Of a stretch of DNA of 64,000 bases, positions 1 through 9,164 are shown piece after piece. Source of the stretch: Veillonella parvula (GTDB lineage Bacteria > Bacillota > Negativicutes > Veillonellales > Veillonellaceae); contig NZ_CP138632.1 in the NCBI RefSeq assembly GCF_036456085.1, positions 682,001 through 746,000 on the forward strand, in the 5' to 3' direction. The notes beneath the pieces were generated by a model that was not told the origin of the DNA, ran no database searches, and was given only the letters and a program-made list of their open reading frames with translations. Within the stretch, counting starts at the first letter, position 1; every line of letters starts with the position of its first letter. The position numbers and the translations under genes are program-made.

Positions 1-1550
1 ACAGTACATACAGCACCACGACCTTTATCAAGTTGAGCCTCGATAACTACGCCATATGCCTTACGGTTAGGGTTCGCTTTCAATTCCATAACCTCTGCTA
101 CAAGCAAAATATTTTCAAGTAAGTCATCAATACCTTGTTTTTGTTTAGCAGATACAGGAACCATGATGACATCGCCGCCCCATTCTTCTGGTAAAAGACC
201 ATGTTCAGACAATTGTTGTTTAACATGGTCTGGGTTAGCACCTGGTTTATCCATTTTGTTGATGGCTACAATAATAGGTACATCTGCAGACTTCGCATGA
301 TTAATGGCCTCGATAGTTTGTGGCATTACTCCATCGTCAGCAGCTACTACGAGAACTGCGATATCTGTAGATTTTGCACCACGTAAACGCATAGCAGTAA
401 ACGCTTCATGACCAGGTGTGTCAAGGAATGTGATTTTATTATCCTTGTAGCGAACTTGGTACGCACCGATATGTTGAGTGATACCACCAGCTTCGCCAGC
501 TGTTACATTAGTTTGACGAATTACGTCCAACAAAGATGTTTTACCATGGTCAACGTGACCCATAATAGTTACTACAGGAGGACGTGGTTTTAACGTTTCT
601 GGTGCATCTTCAATTTCGATAACATCTGTAGGATCTTCTTCTGGTTCTACTTCAGTTACAGTTACACCGAACTCTTCAGCTACAATAGTAGCTGTATCTA
701 CATCAACCTCTTGGTTAATGCTGGCCATAACACCTAAAAGCATCAATTTCTTGATGATTTCAGATACTTCACGACCCATTTTTTCAGCTAATTCTTTAAC
801 AGTTAAAGGACCGCTCAATTCAATTTCTGTAGCAATTGCTGCTTCAGCTTTACGTTCAGCTTCTGCTTTTTGCTGTAAGTACTGCTCGTTACGATGTTTT
901 ACGCGATTCTTCTTTTTTTGCATAGATGTAGATAACAAGGATTGAGGGCGGTTATTGCCACCTTTTTTATTTTTCTTGTTACGGCGATCATTATTAGAAT
1001 TGCGGTTATCGTTATTGCGGTTGTCGTTATTACGATTATCGTTGTTGCGATTATCATTATTACGCGCATCATTAGAACGAACGTTATTACGGTTATCATT
1101 ATTGCGGGTATTATTAGGGCGATTGTTAGCGCGGTCTCCACCATGTTGGTTACCATCGGATTTGCGTGTAGGCTCAGAGATTTGTACATGACGTACATTG
1201 CCTTTTTTATGGTCCTTTTGTTTAGATTGATCGTCTTGTTTTTGACCAGATTGTTTATGTTTATCTTTTTTCTGTTCGTTAGAACGATTTGGATGTTGTT
1301 TATGTGACGCAACTTCTTGTTTATGAGCTGCAGGAGCAGACTTTTGTTCTACCTTTTTTTCTATTTTTTGTGCTACTTTAGGAGCTTCAGATTTTTTACC
1401 TAATTGTTTTTTTACAATTTCATAACCTGAATCATCTACAGAATTAACTGCTTTCGTAACATTGATATTATTTTGTTGCAAGATAGAAATGACCTGCTTA
1501 CTTTCTACGCCGAACTCTTTGGCGATTTCATGAACGCGCTTTTTGGACAT
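1..1550 (-). CDS. infB: Translation initiation factor IF-2 (C-terminal part cut by window edge)
   Basis: IF-2 is the GTPase that brings initiator fMet-tRNA to the 30S subunit and promotes subunit joining. The 516 codons visible give an IF2_N domain at the start ([13 protein letters not shown]), then a long low-complexity linker rich in Lys, Gln, Asn and Arg. A second IF2_N-like segment follows ([21 protein letters not shown]), and then the G domain with G1 [10 protein letters not shown]3 DTPGHEAF, G4 NKMDKP and G5 VSAKQ. The protein continues past base 1, so domains II to IV are not visible. The start at 1548-1550 has a GGGGGT ribosome binding site 7 bases upstream. It is the last gene seen of the rimP-nusA-ylxR-ylxQ-infB operon. 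The linker contains tandem 15-bp repeats (see separate entry). Confidence 0.97.
   Translation of the reverse strand, partial: MSKKRVHEIAKEFGVESKQVISILQQNNINVTKAVNSVDDSGYEIVKKQLGKKSEAPKVAQKIEKKVEQKSAPAAHKQEVASHKQHPNRSNEQKKDKHKQSGQKQDDQSKQKDHKKGNVRHVQISEPTRKSDGNQHGGDRANNRPNNTRNNDNRNNVRSNDARNNDNRNNDNRNNDNRNNDNRNSNNDRRNKKNKKGGNNRPQSLLSTSMQKKKNRVKHRNEQYLQQKAEAERKAEAAIATEIELSGPLTVKELAEKMGREVSEIIKKLMLLGVMASINQEVDVDTATIVAEEFGVTVTEVEPEEDPTDVIEIEDAPETLKPRPPVVTIMGHVDHGKTSLLDVIRQTNVTAGEAGGITQHIGAYQVRYKDNKITFLDTPGHEAFTAMRLRGAKSTDIAVLVVAADDGVMPQTIEAINHAKSADVPIIVAINKMDKPGANPDHVKQQLSEHGLLPEEWGGDVIMVPVSAKQKQGIDDLLENILLVAEVMELKANPNRKAYGVVIEAQLDKGRGAVCT
1002..1061 (-). repeat. 15-bp tandem repeats in infB coding an Arg-Asn-Asn-Asp-Asn unit
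   Basis: Four imperfect 15-bp units lie end to end at 1002-1016, 1017-1031, 1032-1046 and 1047-1061. Related but more diverged units follow to about 1115. Each encodes five residues of the type RNNDN in the IF-2 linker. The in-frame unit length means copy number can change without a frameshift. The repeats also create long spurious open frames on both strands here, which I do not regard as genes. Confidence 0.85.
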
Positions 1551-1565
1551 CTACATACCCCCTTA

Positions 1566-1871
1566 TTATCGATCAATCTCTTTAAGTAATGCCTTTGCAA
1601 ATCCATCATCTAGTACGGCAACTACTACCCTAACTTCCTTACCAATGGCCGTTCCTAAAGCCTCTTTATTGGCAATACTGTGAAGTGGAATGTGATGGGT
1701 TTCTGCTAATTGAGTATATTTCTTTTCATTATTGGCTGCACAGTCACCAGCGAGAAGTACCAATTTCGGTTCCTTTCTCTTTATAGCTTTTTCTACGATA
1801 AAATCACCAGAAATAACTTTTCCTGCTCGTTGTGCTAAGCCTAAGAGATTCAAAATTTTATCTTCATTCAT
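1566..1871 (-). CDS. ylxQ: L7Ae-family RNA-binding protein YlxQ
   Basis: This 101-residue protein belongs to the L7Ae/L30e/S12e family of kink-turn RNA binders, by length, by the opening LLGLAQRAGKVISG and by the conserved LVLLAGDCAANN segment. Members in Bacillus (YlxQ, also called RplGA) bind RNA or associate with ribosomes; the precise role is not settled. It lies between ylxR and infB, the standard place in Firmicutes. The ATG at 1869-1871 has no strong ribosome binding site and follows the ylxR stop by 12 bases, so translational coupling is likely. The family call is firm; the function is not. Confidence 0.9.
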   Translation of the reverse strand: MNEDKILNLLGLAQRAGKVISGDFIVEKAIKRKEPKLVLLAGDCAANNEKKYTQLAETHHIPLHSIANKEALGTAIGKEVRVVVAVLDDGFAKALLKEIDR

Positions 1872-1883
1872 GTATATCAGTGA

Positions 1884-2153
1884 TTACTCATTCTCTTGTA
1901 AATCACGTTGTAATGCTTCGTATATCTCTTTAGATACACTATGTTTTAATGATCGTTCTAATCGTTTTGCCTTATAAGCCTGCTCAAAACACGACATAGA
2001 CTCACATAAATAAGCTCCACGTCCTGGTGCTTTACCGCTGCGATCAATAGTGATATTGCCGTCTGGACTCAAGGCTACGCGAATCAACTCTCGTTTTGCC
2101 TTAGGTTCACCACATCCTACGCAAGTACGCATAGGTTGGGATTTTGGTTTCAT
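1884..2153 (-). CDS. ylxR: YlxR (DUF448) RNA-binding protein, RNase P modulator family
   Basis: An 89-residue protein with the YlxR signature: MRTCVGCGEPKAKREL near the N terminus and GKAPGRGAYLC in the middle. The family is a small RNA-binding fold. In Bacillus it has been linked to RNase P (RnpM) and to regulation of transcription; applying that here is inference. The Cys pair CVGCG and a later CESMSC could form a metal site. The start codon lies 2 bases after the nusA stop, so the genes are translationally coupled. It is the third gene of the nusA operon. Confidence 0.92.
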   Translation of the reverse strand: MKPKSQPMRTCVGCGEPKAKRELIRVALSPDGNITIDRSGKAPGRGAYLCESMSCFEQAYKAKRLERSLKHSVSKEIYEALQRDLQENE

Positions 2154-2155
2154 GA

Positions 2156-3232
2156 CTATTCACCATCCTCAGCATTGCCAAAACCTGTGAAAGGTTCTTC
2201 AGCAGCTTGAGTTTCGCTTTTAATATCAATTTTCCAGTTAGTCAACTTAGCAGCTAAACGAGCATTTTGACCAGCCTTACCAATAGCTAAAGATAATTGA
2301 TAATCAGGTACGACTACATAAGAAGCTTTTTCTTCTTCGCTTACATCTACCGATACAACCTTCGCAGGGCTTAAGGAGTTAGCAATATAAATTGCTGGAT
2401 CTTCATCCCATTTAACAATGTCTATTTTTTCATCGTGTAATTCATCAACAATATGTTGTACACGTTGCCCTTTAGGACCTACGCAAGCACCTACAGGATC
2501 AATATTTTCATCACGACTATATACGGCGATTTTAGAACGCATCCCCGGTTCACGAGCTACAGACTTAAGCTCTACTACGCCTTCAAAGATTTCTGGAACC
2601 TCTAATTCAAATAGACGTTTTAATAGACCTGGATGTGTACGAGAAATCATAATTTGAGGGCCTTTCGTAGTTTTCTTAACCTCTACGATATAGCATTTAA
2701 TACGATCCCCTTCACGGTATGTTTCAGTAGCAATTTGCTCTGTTGGAGGTAAAATTGCTTCTGTTTTACCAAGGTCGATAAACACATTTTTACCTTCGAC
2801 ACGTGTAATAACACCAGTGATGATATCACCTTCACGACTGTAGTATTCCTCATATACTACACTGCGCTCAGCCTCTTTCAAACGTTGAATAAGCATTTGT
2901 TTTGCAGTATGGGCAGCACTACGACCAAAGTTAGCAGGAGTTACATCAACTTCTACTACATCACCAATCTCAAAACGCTTATCTTTTTTGCGAGCATCCA
3001 ACAAGCTAATTTCTGTTTCAGGCAATTCAACAGTTTCCACAACTTGTTTTTTGGCCATTACTTTATAAACACCTGTTTCGCGGTCAATCACAACGTACGC
3101 ATCTGGATTAGATGTTGGTTCTTTGCGATATGCTTGCAGTAATGCAGCCTCTAAGGATTCAAAAATAACCTCAGGAGCAAAACCTTTTTGTTTTGTAAGC
3201 ACCATTACCGCTTGAATTAATTCTTGACTCAC
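2156..3232 (-). CDS. nusA: Transcription termination/antitermination protein NusA
   Basis: NusA binds RNA polymerase and nascent RNA and modulates pausing, termination and antitermination. The 358 residues contain the N-terminal polymerase-binding domain (about 1-125), an S1 domain (about 130-200, including GDIITGVITRVEGKNVFIDLG), and two KH domains. The KH region shows VGPKGQRVQ and GKAGQNARLA motifs. The C-terminal acidic repeats of enterobacterial NusA are absent, as is usual in Firmicutes. The GTG/ATG region at 3230-3232 is preceded by GGAGGC. It sits between rimP and ylxR with 17- and 2-base gaps, so it belongs to one operon. Confidence 0.97.
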   Translation of the reverse strand: MSQELIQAVMVLTKQKGFAPEVIFESLEAALLQAYRKEPTSNPDAYVVIDRETGVYKVMAKKQVVETVELPETEISLLDARKKDKRFEIGDVVEVDVTPANFGRSAAHTAKQMLIQRLKEAERSVVYEEYYSREGDIITGVITRVEGKNVFIDLGKTEAILPPTEQIATETYREGDRIKCYIVEVKKTTKGPQIMISRTHPGLLKRLFELEVPEIFEGVVELKSVAREPGMRSKIAVYSRDENIDPVGACVGPKGQRVQHIVDELHDEKIDIVKWDEDPAIYIANSLSPAKVVSVDVSEEEKASYVVVPDYQLSLAIGKAGQNARLAAKLTNWKIDIKSETQAAEEPFTGFGNAEDGE

Positions 3233-3249
3233 TCGTATGCCTCCATATA

Positions 3250-3714
3250 TTAAAAATCAAGATGTAATCGAATTTGTGCAATAGCAGAACGTTCAAATGT
3301 TATGCTTTCACCATTAATAGTAAAGTCGATAGATGTGTCCGTAAAACCTTGTAATGCACCAGTAAATTGTTTACTGCCATTAACAGGCTTAAACAACTGA
3401 ATATCTACATCACGGCCATTATACCGAACTAAATCCTTATCTTTCTTTAGAACTCGATCAAGGCCAGGAGAAGATACCTCCAATAAATAATTTTCCGTAA
3501 TTGGATCCTTTTCGTCGAGGACAGCACTTAATTTTTCGCTCACCAACTGACAGTCATCCAAATCTACACCACCTGGTTTATCAAGGTAGACACGTAAATA
3601 CCAATCCCGTTCACGTACATAGTCTACATCGACGAGTTCCATATCGGTGCCGGCTATAATACCTTCAACTACAGAGGATACAAACTCCTCCACTGCTTCT
3701 CTTTTCATAGCCAT
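3250..3714 (-). CDS. rimP: Ribosome maturation factor RimP
   Basis: RimP assists late assembly of the 30S subunit. The 154-residue frame has the family hallmarks: AGTDMELVDVDYVRERDWYL near the start, VDLDDCQLVSEKLSAVLDE in the middle, and the LLEVSSPGLDRVL segment typical of the family. Two starts are possible. The first ATG (3712-3714) is only about 2 bases from the AAGGAGG ribosome binding site. The second ATG (3706-3708), 8 bases from it, gives MKREAVEEF and is the better start. It is the first gene of the rimP-nusA-ylxR-ylxQ-infB operon, and a terminator-like hairpin upstream separates it from the preceding gene. Confidence 0.95.
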   Translation of the reverse strand: MAMKREAVEEFVSSVVEGIIAGTDMELVDVDYVRERDWYLRVYLDKPGGVDLDDCQLVSEKLSAVLDEKDPITENYLLEVSSPGLDRVLKKDKDLVRYNGRDVDIQLFKPVNGSKQFTGALQGFTDTSIDFTINGESITFERSAIAQIRLHLDF

Positions 3715-3785
3715 CGCCTCCTTACTTACTACATCTTGTATATATCTCTTGATTCTAAATACTCTAAAATTGAGCTAATCATAAA

Positions 3786-3810
3786 TGAAAGAGTGGACAT
3801 AAGCCCACTC
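3786..3810 (-). terminator. Intrinsic terminator downstream of the 235-aa gene
   Basis: The inverted repeat GAGTGG (3791-3796) and CCACTC (3805-3810) has an 8-base loop. Read on the minus strand it is followed by TTTCATTTAT, and it lies between the unknown gene at 3971-4678 and rimP. On the plus strand it is followed by TTTT, but there is no plus-strand gene to terminate. Confidence 0.6.
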
Positions 3811-3970
3811 TTTTAAAAGATTATATAAAAGTCATATATAGTATATCACATTTGCTGTGTATATACAAATTCTACGCTTTTGAATGGGTATTAAAGAAAC
3901 CAATCCCACATAAGTCATTCTATAAAAACAAAAAATGACAAAAAATAGCATAGTTAAATCTATCCAAACT

Positions 3971-4678
3971 TTAATCAATGCGCTCATTCAAGCCTTTTAG
4001 TATAGCACCTAAATGCTCACGCAATAGCACTGCTAAATCATCTAGATTTTTTGCATCTAAATGATGGTCGATTTCTGGATAGCTTTTATAGCGAAGTTCC
4101 GCAAAGTATTCATCACGCAATTCATTATAATACAATAGTAAGCCTGTACACTCATCCATCTTGTGGTATTCGCCGATGATAAAAGACCCATTAATCATGC
4201 GAATCGCATGGGCTGGATCAATATCGCGTACAAAACCTTCTAACTCCTCAGGCATAACTTGTGAGAAGTCCCATTCAGGAATCCCTCGGCGACGATAAGT
4301 AAAAGTAAAATTATTAGCAGGTTCTATTAACATATTGGTTAACCCTTTTACACATCGTTCTTGTAGCCCTGTCCAAAAAGACTCTAAATCGGCTCGCACA
4401 AAGGAAATGTCTACAAACGAAAATAGTGGCATCTCTATATGTACTGTATAGTCCTCTACCTCTTTATCATATAAAGCAGACCAACGCCACCCCAATTCAT
4501 TTTGATAATGGAAAATAGGTACCTTTAATACGTCTTCACCATCACTAATACGATTAGCTAATATTGTATAGTCACTTTCAGTAGATGTAACTAACGTAAA
4601 GCCGTCAACAGTTTGAGGTAACCAAGAATAGTCTAAGGCTTTACAAGCTTCAATAATTGTTTCCATATAACGCCTCAT
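3971..4678 (-). CDS. Protein of unknown function, 235 aa
   Basis: I do not recognise this family. The protein is soluble and acidic, with many aromatic residues (for example YSWLPQTVDG and ELGWRWSALYD), no signal peptide and no membrane segment. A more likely start is the internal Met at 4664-4666 (METIIEACKAL), because the first codons overlap the end of the lytic transglycosylase gene upstream. The overlap of 17 to 29 bases suggests the two are co-transcribed and translationally coupled. A hairpin terminator follows about 160 bases downstream. No function can be assigned. Confidence 0.75.
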   Translation of the reverse strand: MRRYMETIIEACKALDYSWLPQTVDGFTLVTSTESDYTILANRISDGEDVLKVPIFHYQNELGWRWSALYDKEVEDYTVHIEMPLFSFVDISFVRADLESFWTGLQERCVKGLTNMLIEPANNFTFTYRRRGIPEWDFSQVMPEELEGFVRDIDPAHAIRMINGSFIIGEYHKMDECTGLLLYYNELRDEYFAELRYKSYPEIDHHLDAKNLDDLAVLLREHLGAILKGLNERID

Positions 4679-5204
4679 ATCTTTCTTGATACTGTAAGAC
4701 CGCCTTTACATAGCTACGGGTCTCAGGAAACGGAATCGTATCGACCATTCCATTCCAGTTATTTTCACGAAGCCACGATTCCACATGACCACGACCAGCA
4801 TTGTAAGCAGCTAATGCTAACACCTGATCACCATTAAATTCCTTTAACAAGTGACCTAAATACCATGTACCTAACTCAATATTTATAGTAGGCTCTTTAA
4901 GTTGACGATCTGTATAGTTACCATGCCCCACTTGCTGTGCCACCCACCGTGCCGTATCTGGCATGAGTTGCATCAATCCAAGAGCCCCCGTTTCAGACTC
5001 CGCTGTGTTTTTATACTTGCTTTCTGCTAAGATAACACTAGCTACCAAAGATGGAGGTACCTGCTCTTTCTCAGCTGCAGCTATAACTTCCTCTTTATAG
5101 TTAAAGGGATACGCAATCTGACGCGCCAAATGGTCATCTAGATATGTAAAATAAAACCATCCTAGTACGACACAAGATAGTGCTGTTGCCGTTGCACGTT
5201 TCAT
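4650..5204 (-). CDS. Lytic transglycosylase, SLT domain, membrane-anchored or exported
   Basis: This enzyme should cleave peptidoglycan glycan strands to anhydromuropeptides, acting outside the cytoplasmic membrane. Residues 1-22 form a hydrophobic signal or anchor segment after MKR. The remaining ~150 residues are the soluble lytic transglycosylase domain: catalytic Glu in ILAESKY, the GALGLMQLMPDTA motif, ELGTWYLGHLL and ALAAYNAGRG, all family hallmarks. At 184 residues it is the minimal form, like the stand-alone Slt-type enzymes found after coaE in many Firmicutes. The start has an AAGGGGG site about 5 bases upstream. Its 3' end overlaps the next gene. Confidence 0.92.
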   Translation of the reverse strand: MKRATATALSCVVLGWFYFTYLDDHLARQIAYPFNYKEEVIAAAEKEQVPPSLVASVILAESKYKNTAESETGALGLMQLMPDTARWVAQQVGHGNYTDRQLKEPTINIELGTWYLGHLLKEFNGDQVLALAAYNAGRGHVESWLRENNWNGMVDTIPFPETRSYVKAVLQYQERYEALYGNNY

Positions 5205-5275
5205 ATATCCCCCTTTCTATATAGAAACTATACATAGTCACCAAGATATAAAATATAACAAAATACTAGGTTAAT

Positions 5276-5307
5276 ATTATACGAAGTTTTATGGGCTTAT
5301 TATACCA
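5276..5307 (-). promoter_or_regulatory. Candidate promoter for the lytic transglycosylase gene
   Basis: On the minus strand there are two TATAAT boxes, at 5299-5304 and 5276-5281. The first is preceded by TGG, which makes an extended -10. No good -35 is visible at the usual spacing for either. They lie in the 161-base gap between coaE and the transglycosylase gene, in the right orientation to drive it. Confidence 0.4.
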
Positions 5308-5365
5308 TTTAATAGTAATTTTTATATACCAATTTTGACACATAAAATGACTATCATTGAAGTTC

Positions 5366-5968
5366 TTATAAAACTGATTCGATACGCTCATTCCAAATGA
5401 TATCTAATTGTTCCTTTAAATCCAGAGGTGTACCATTATTATCAATGATTACATCCGCGTAAGACCGTTTATCCTCAAGACGCATTTGACTATTAATACG
5501 AGCCAATGCCTCCTCCTCAGTCAATCCATTGCGGCTCATTAAGCGCTCAATTTGAGTCGACTCATTCACATATACGAGCCACACCTCGTCCATCATGGTA
5601 TACCATTCTCCCTCGATAAGTAAGGGGATATCATAGAGTAAAACTGGTGTATGTAGCTCCTCATAATGAGCTGTAAGTTCCATAATTCGATTTTGAATAT
5701 GCTCCTTTAAACAACCATTCAATTGTTGGCGCTTTTTTGCATTGTGAAAGACAATAGCTCCTAATGCTTCTCGGTTTAATGTCCTATCATCGTGCAATAC
5801 ATCGGTTCCAAATGCATCTACAACTGCTTCTAAACCCTTTGTACCAGGTTCAACAACTTCACGAGCCACAATATCAGCATCGATATATGGTATACCTTTA
5901 TCCTTAAAATATGTAAGAACTGTACTTTTGCCCGATGCAATGCCACCAGTTAAGCCAATTTTAAACAT
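5366..5968 (-). CDS. coaE: Dephospho-CoA kinase
   Basis: CoaE phosphorylates the 3'-hydroxyl of dephospho-CoA, the last step of coenzyme A synthesis, in the cytoplasm. The 200-residue protein has the normal length. Its N-terminal P-loop GLTGGIASGKST is characteristic, followed by the conserved YIDADIVAREVVEPG stretch, LLYDIPLLIEG and the lid region with Arg residues (IERLMSRNGLTEEEA). The start codon has an AGAAGG site 5 bases upstream. The gene lies 29 bases after polA in the common Firmicutes order polA-coaE-slt, and is probably co-transcribed with polA. Confidence 0.96.
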   Translation of the reverse strand: MFKIGLTGGIASGKSTVLTYFKDKGIPYIDADIVAREVVEPGTKGLEAVVDAFGTDVLHDDRTLNREALGAIVFHNAKKRQQLNGCLKEHIQNRIMELTAHYEELHTPVLLYDIPLLIEGEWYTMMDEVWLVYVNESTQIERLMSRNGLTEEEALARINSQMRLEDKRSYADVIIDNNGTPLDLKEQLDIIWNERIESVL

Positions 5969-5997
5969 ATATACCTTCTATTAATTATAAATACATA

Positions 5998-8619
5998 TTA
6001 CTTTACTAATGCCCAGTTTTCTGCATGGTGTACGTCTACAATAAGAGGCACTTGTAACTCTACAACAGACTGCATTGTACTACGTAGTAACTCTTCTATA
6101 GCTTCTAATTCAGAGTTCACCACTTCAAGTACTAGTTCGTCATGCACTTGTAATAAGAGTCGAGACGTAAAGTTTTGTTCTTCTAACTTTTGCTCTACTT
6201 GGTTCATAGCTAACTTAATGATGTCTGCGGCGGTACCTTGAATTGGCGTATTCATTGCGGTCCGCTCAGCAAAGGAACGACGGTTAAAGTTACGACTATT
6301 AATATCAGGTAACTCGCGTTGACGACCAAACATAGTGCGAACTTTGCCAGTTTCATGAGCCTCTTGAACCATTCGATCCATATACTCTTTAACCTTAGGA
6401 TAACGGCTAAAATAAAGATCAATATAGTTTTTAGCTTCACCTCGTGTAATACCAAGGTCACGAGATAAACCAAAGTCAGAAATGCCGTAGATAATACCGA
6501 AGTTAATAGCCTTCGCATGGGAACGTTCTTCGCTAGTTACCTCATCTTGAGATTTACCAAGCACCTCTGCCGCCGTAAATCGGTGAATATCCTTACCTTC
6601 CACAAAGGCTTTAATCAACGCTTCGTCGCCAGACAAATGAGCTAAGATGCGCAACTCAATTTGAGAGTAATCGGCACTCACCAATGTATCATATCCAGTA
6701 CCTGGATAAAATAAAGCGCGAATTTCACGGCCTTTTTCGGTGCGAACCGGAATATTTTGCAAGTTCGGATCAGATGAGCTCAAACGACCTGTAGCTGTAA
6801 CCATTTGATTGAAAGTTGTATGAATACGATGTGTCTTATCATTGATAAGAACTGCCAATCCTTCACAATAGGTAGATACCAATTTAGCAACAGAACGGTA
6901 TGCCAAGATTTTTTCAACAATCGGACTTTCATGACGAAGCATATCCAATACTTCCGCATCTGTAGAATAGCCAGTCTTAGTTTTCTTGATGATTGGCAGA
7001 TTCAACTTTTCAAACAAGATTACACCCAATTGTTTAGGTGAATTAATATTGAAAGTTTCTCCGGCTAGTTCATAAATCTCTTCTTGTACTTGAGCTAGTT
7101 CCTCTTTAAAGCGAGCCGTTGTTTCCGCCAACTTCTCTGTATCGATATAGATACCATTTTTCTCCATCACAACTAAGGTATGAATCAAAGGTAACTCAAT
7201 TGTCTCATATAAAGACCATAACTCTTCACGGCGCGCAGACTCACAGGCAACTTCATTCATAGCGAGTAATGCTTTCACCATGGACACGCATTCTACGTCT
7301 ACACTACCGCTAGCAATGCTAGGTACAGAGAAACGCTCAGTTAGATATAGATATCCATAATTAGTACGTGTAGGATCTAATAAATACGCAATGAGCGACA
7401 TATCGTAAACGCGAGCAGTTTTATCAGCATTAAATAAAGAAATTTCAGCGGGCACATCTGCACCAAAGGCTTCGATAATCTCCTTGGTCTGAGTTGTAAC
7501 GATGGCTTTGGCACCTTGTAATACAGCTAAAACAGCTTTAGTATCGTCTGTTTTTACAATAGTATCTCCATTAGATAGATAAGCATTCGTTACCGTTCTA
7601 AATGGAGTTTTACCATCTAATATAACATGTACTGCTACCGTTTTATCTTTATAAAAATCAGCGGTTAATGATTTAGCATCCGCTAAATCATCTAAAGAAA
7701 TCTCTTCTTGTTGTGCAAATAAAGAACCTGGATCACCAAGAGCTACTTCCTCACACCCCATTACTTGTGCAATGCGAGGTGTTAATTTAGTAAAACCTAA
7801 AGTTTCAAATAACGGTTGTACTTCAGAGGCATGAAAGTTTTGTACAAAATCTTCTACTTTATAAGATAACTCCATGTCTGTTTTTATTGTAGCCAACTCA
7901 CGAGACAAGAAGGCTAACTCTTTATTCTCTACAAGGCGCTCTTTTAATTTCTTACCAGAAATATCTTCAATATGATCATATACAGATTCAAGATTGCCGT
8001 ATTCGGTAATTAATTTAAGCGCTGTTTTCTCACCTACGCCTGGTACACCTGGAATATTATCGGAAGAGTCACCCATAAGAGCCTTCATTTCGATAACCTT
8101 ATCAGGACCATAGCCATAAAGTTCTTCCATATTATCTAGAGTAACCTCTAACATATCAGAAATACCTTTTTTAGTTAAGAACACATGGCTATGTTCTGTT
8201 ACAAGCTGTAAATTATCGCGGTCTCCTGTAATAATTTGAACAGCCATATCAGGGGCTCCAAACTTCTTGCTTAAAGATCCGAGAATATCATCCCCTTCAA
8301 AACCTTCTTCTTCGATGACACAAATGCCTAATGCTTTTAATACATCTTGAATTAAACTAAACTGCGGACGTAAATCCTCAGGTGCATCTGGACGATTTCC
8401 TTTATACTCGCTATACATTTCTGTTCGGAATGTTTGACGCCCTTTATCAAAAGCTACGGCAATATAGTCAGGATTAATCTCTTCATACAATTTAATGAGC
8501 ATTGTTAAGAAACCATATACTGCATTCGTTGGCGTTCCCAGAGCGGATTTCAACGGTGGTAATGCAAAAAATGCACGAAATAACAAACTGCTGCCATCTA
8601 TAATCATTAATTTTTTCAT
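5998..8619 (-). CDS. polA: DNA polymerase I
   Basis: PolA processes Okazaki fragments and fills repair gaps. The 873 residues comprise a 5' nuclease domain (about 1-290, with MIIDGSSLLFRAF, GFEGDDILG and the helix-hairpin-helix DNIPGVPGVGEKTA), a middle 3'-5' exonuclease-like domain (about 300-480), and the polymerase domain with motif A DYSQIELR, motif B KAINFGIIYG and motif C QVHDELVLE. The exonuclease-like domain lacks the DxE and later acidic residues seen in E. coli, so proofreading is probably lost, as in Bacillus and Thermus enzymes. I chose the ATG at 8617-8619 because it has GAGGTG 5 bases upstream; an in-frame GTG lies 12 bases earlier. Confidence 0.97.
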   Translation of the reverse strand: MKKLMIIDGSSLLFRAFFALPPLKSALGTPTNAVYGFLTMLIKLYEEINPDYIAVAFDKGRQTFRTEMYSEYKGNRPDAPEDLRPQFSLIQDVLKALGICVIEEEGFEGDDILGSLSKKFGAPDMAVQIITGDRDNLQLVTEHSHVFLTKKGISDMLEVTLDNMEELYGYGPDKVIEMKALMGDSSDNIPGVPGVGEKTALKLITEYGNLESVYDHIEDISGKKLKERLVENKELAFLSRELATIKTDMELSYKVEDFVQNFHASEVQPLFETLGFTKLTPRIAQVMGCEEVALGDPGSLFAQQEEISLDDLADAKSLTADFYKDKTVAVHVILDGKTPFRTVTNAYLSNGDTIVKTDDTKAVLAVLQGAKAIVTTQTKEIIEAFGADVPAEISLFNADKTARVYDMSLIAYLLDPTRTNYGYLYLTERFSVPSIASGSVDVECVSMVKALLAMNEVACESARREELWSLYETIELPLIHTLVVMEKNGIYIDTEKLAETTARFKEELAQVQEEIYELAGETFNINSPKQLGVILFEKLNLPIIKKTKTGYSTDAEVLDMLRHESPIVEKILAYRSVAKLVSTYCEGLAVLINDKTHRIHTTFNQMVTATGRLSSSDPNLQNIPVRTEKGREIRALFYPGTGYDTLVSADYSQIELRILAHLSGDEALIKAFVEGKDIHRFTAAEVLGKSQDEVTSEERSHAKAINFGIIYGISDFGLSRDLGITRGEAKNYIDLYFSRYPKVKEYMDRMVQEAHETGKVRTMFGRQRELPDINSRNFNRRSFAERTAMNTPIQGTAADIIKLAMNQVEQKLEEQNFTSRLLLQVHDELVLEVVNSELEAIEELLRSTMQSVVELQVPLIVDVHHAENWALVK

Positions 8620-8817
8620 AAGACACCTCACTTAATTCTATTCTTCATTATAACATAAGGACCCTTTTAACTTTCATAAATAAAAATTAATATATTGTTA
8701 CACTAGAAAATGAGTAAGTAATTTGATTTTAAAAACCACATATATACTTTTGTTAATAAACAGTAGAAAATGTTTTACAAATCATGTCATTAAGGAAAAT
8801 ATTGGGCTGAAAAGTCC

Positions 8818-8846
8818 TTGCGTATCAATATTTGGTATGATATAAT
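8818..8846 (+). promoter_or_regulatory. Promoter of rpsT
   Basis: The -10 box TATAAT at 8841-8846 is preceded by TG at 8838-8839, making a perfect extended -10. A -35-like TTGCGT lies at 8818-8823 with exactly 17 bases between. It lies about 40 bases upstream of the rpsT start codon, in the polA-rpsT divergent region. Confidence 0.75.
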
Positions 8847-8886
8847 CATTCAGGTATAAGAAACGATTTTTAAGGAGGTGACTCAA

Positions 8887-9147
8887 TTGCCAAATATTAA
8901 ATCCAGTATTAGAAGCGTAAAAACGGATGCTGAACGTCGTGCGAAAAATGCCGCTGTAAAATCTCAAATTCGTACAGCAGCTCGTAAAACCGTTGAAGCT
9001 GTTCAAGCAGGCGCAGTAGAAGAAGCAAAACAAGCACTTGTTCATGCTACTAGCGTAATTGATAAAGCAGCCTCCAAAGGTGTACTTCATAAAAACACTG
9101 CAGCTCGCAAAAAATCTAACCTTGCAGCTAAAGTAAACGCTTTATAA
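8887..9147 (+). CDS. rpsT: 30S ribosomal protein S20, TTG start
   Basis: S20 binds 16S rRNA early in 30S assembly. The protein from the TTG at 8887-8889 is 86 residues and begins (M)PNIKSSIRSVK, the standard S20 N terminus, and ends AARKKSNLAAKVNAL. The very strong AAGGAGGTGA site (8872-8881) is 5-6 bases from the TTG. An in-frame GTG at 8878 forms part of that site and cannot be the start. Weak TTG starts are common for S20 genes and are linked to autoregulation in E. coli; that regulation here is inference. The gene stands alone between its own promoter and terminator. Confidence 0.96.
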   Translation: MPNIKSSIRSVKTDAERRAKNAAVKSQIRTAARKTVEAVQAGAVEEAKQALVHATSVIDKAASKGVLHKNTAARKKSNLAAKVNAL

Positions 9148-9164
9148 TTTTAAAAGCAAGCAAG

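Noticed and set aside
899-1312. Long open frames on both strands within infB
   Set aside because: They are low-complexity products (Ile/Thr/Val or Leu/Arg-rich) of the repeat tract read in wrong frames; the IF-2 frame is continuous through the whole region.
6252-6518. Minus-strand 88-residue hydrophobic frame inside polA
   Set aside because: It lies wholly within the conserved polymerase domain in another frame; a shadow of polA.
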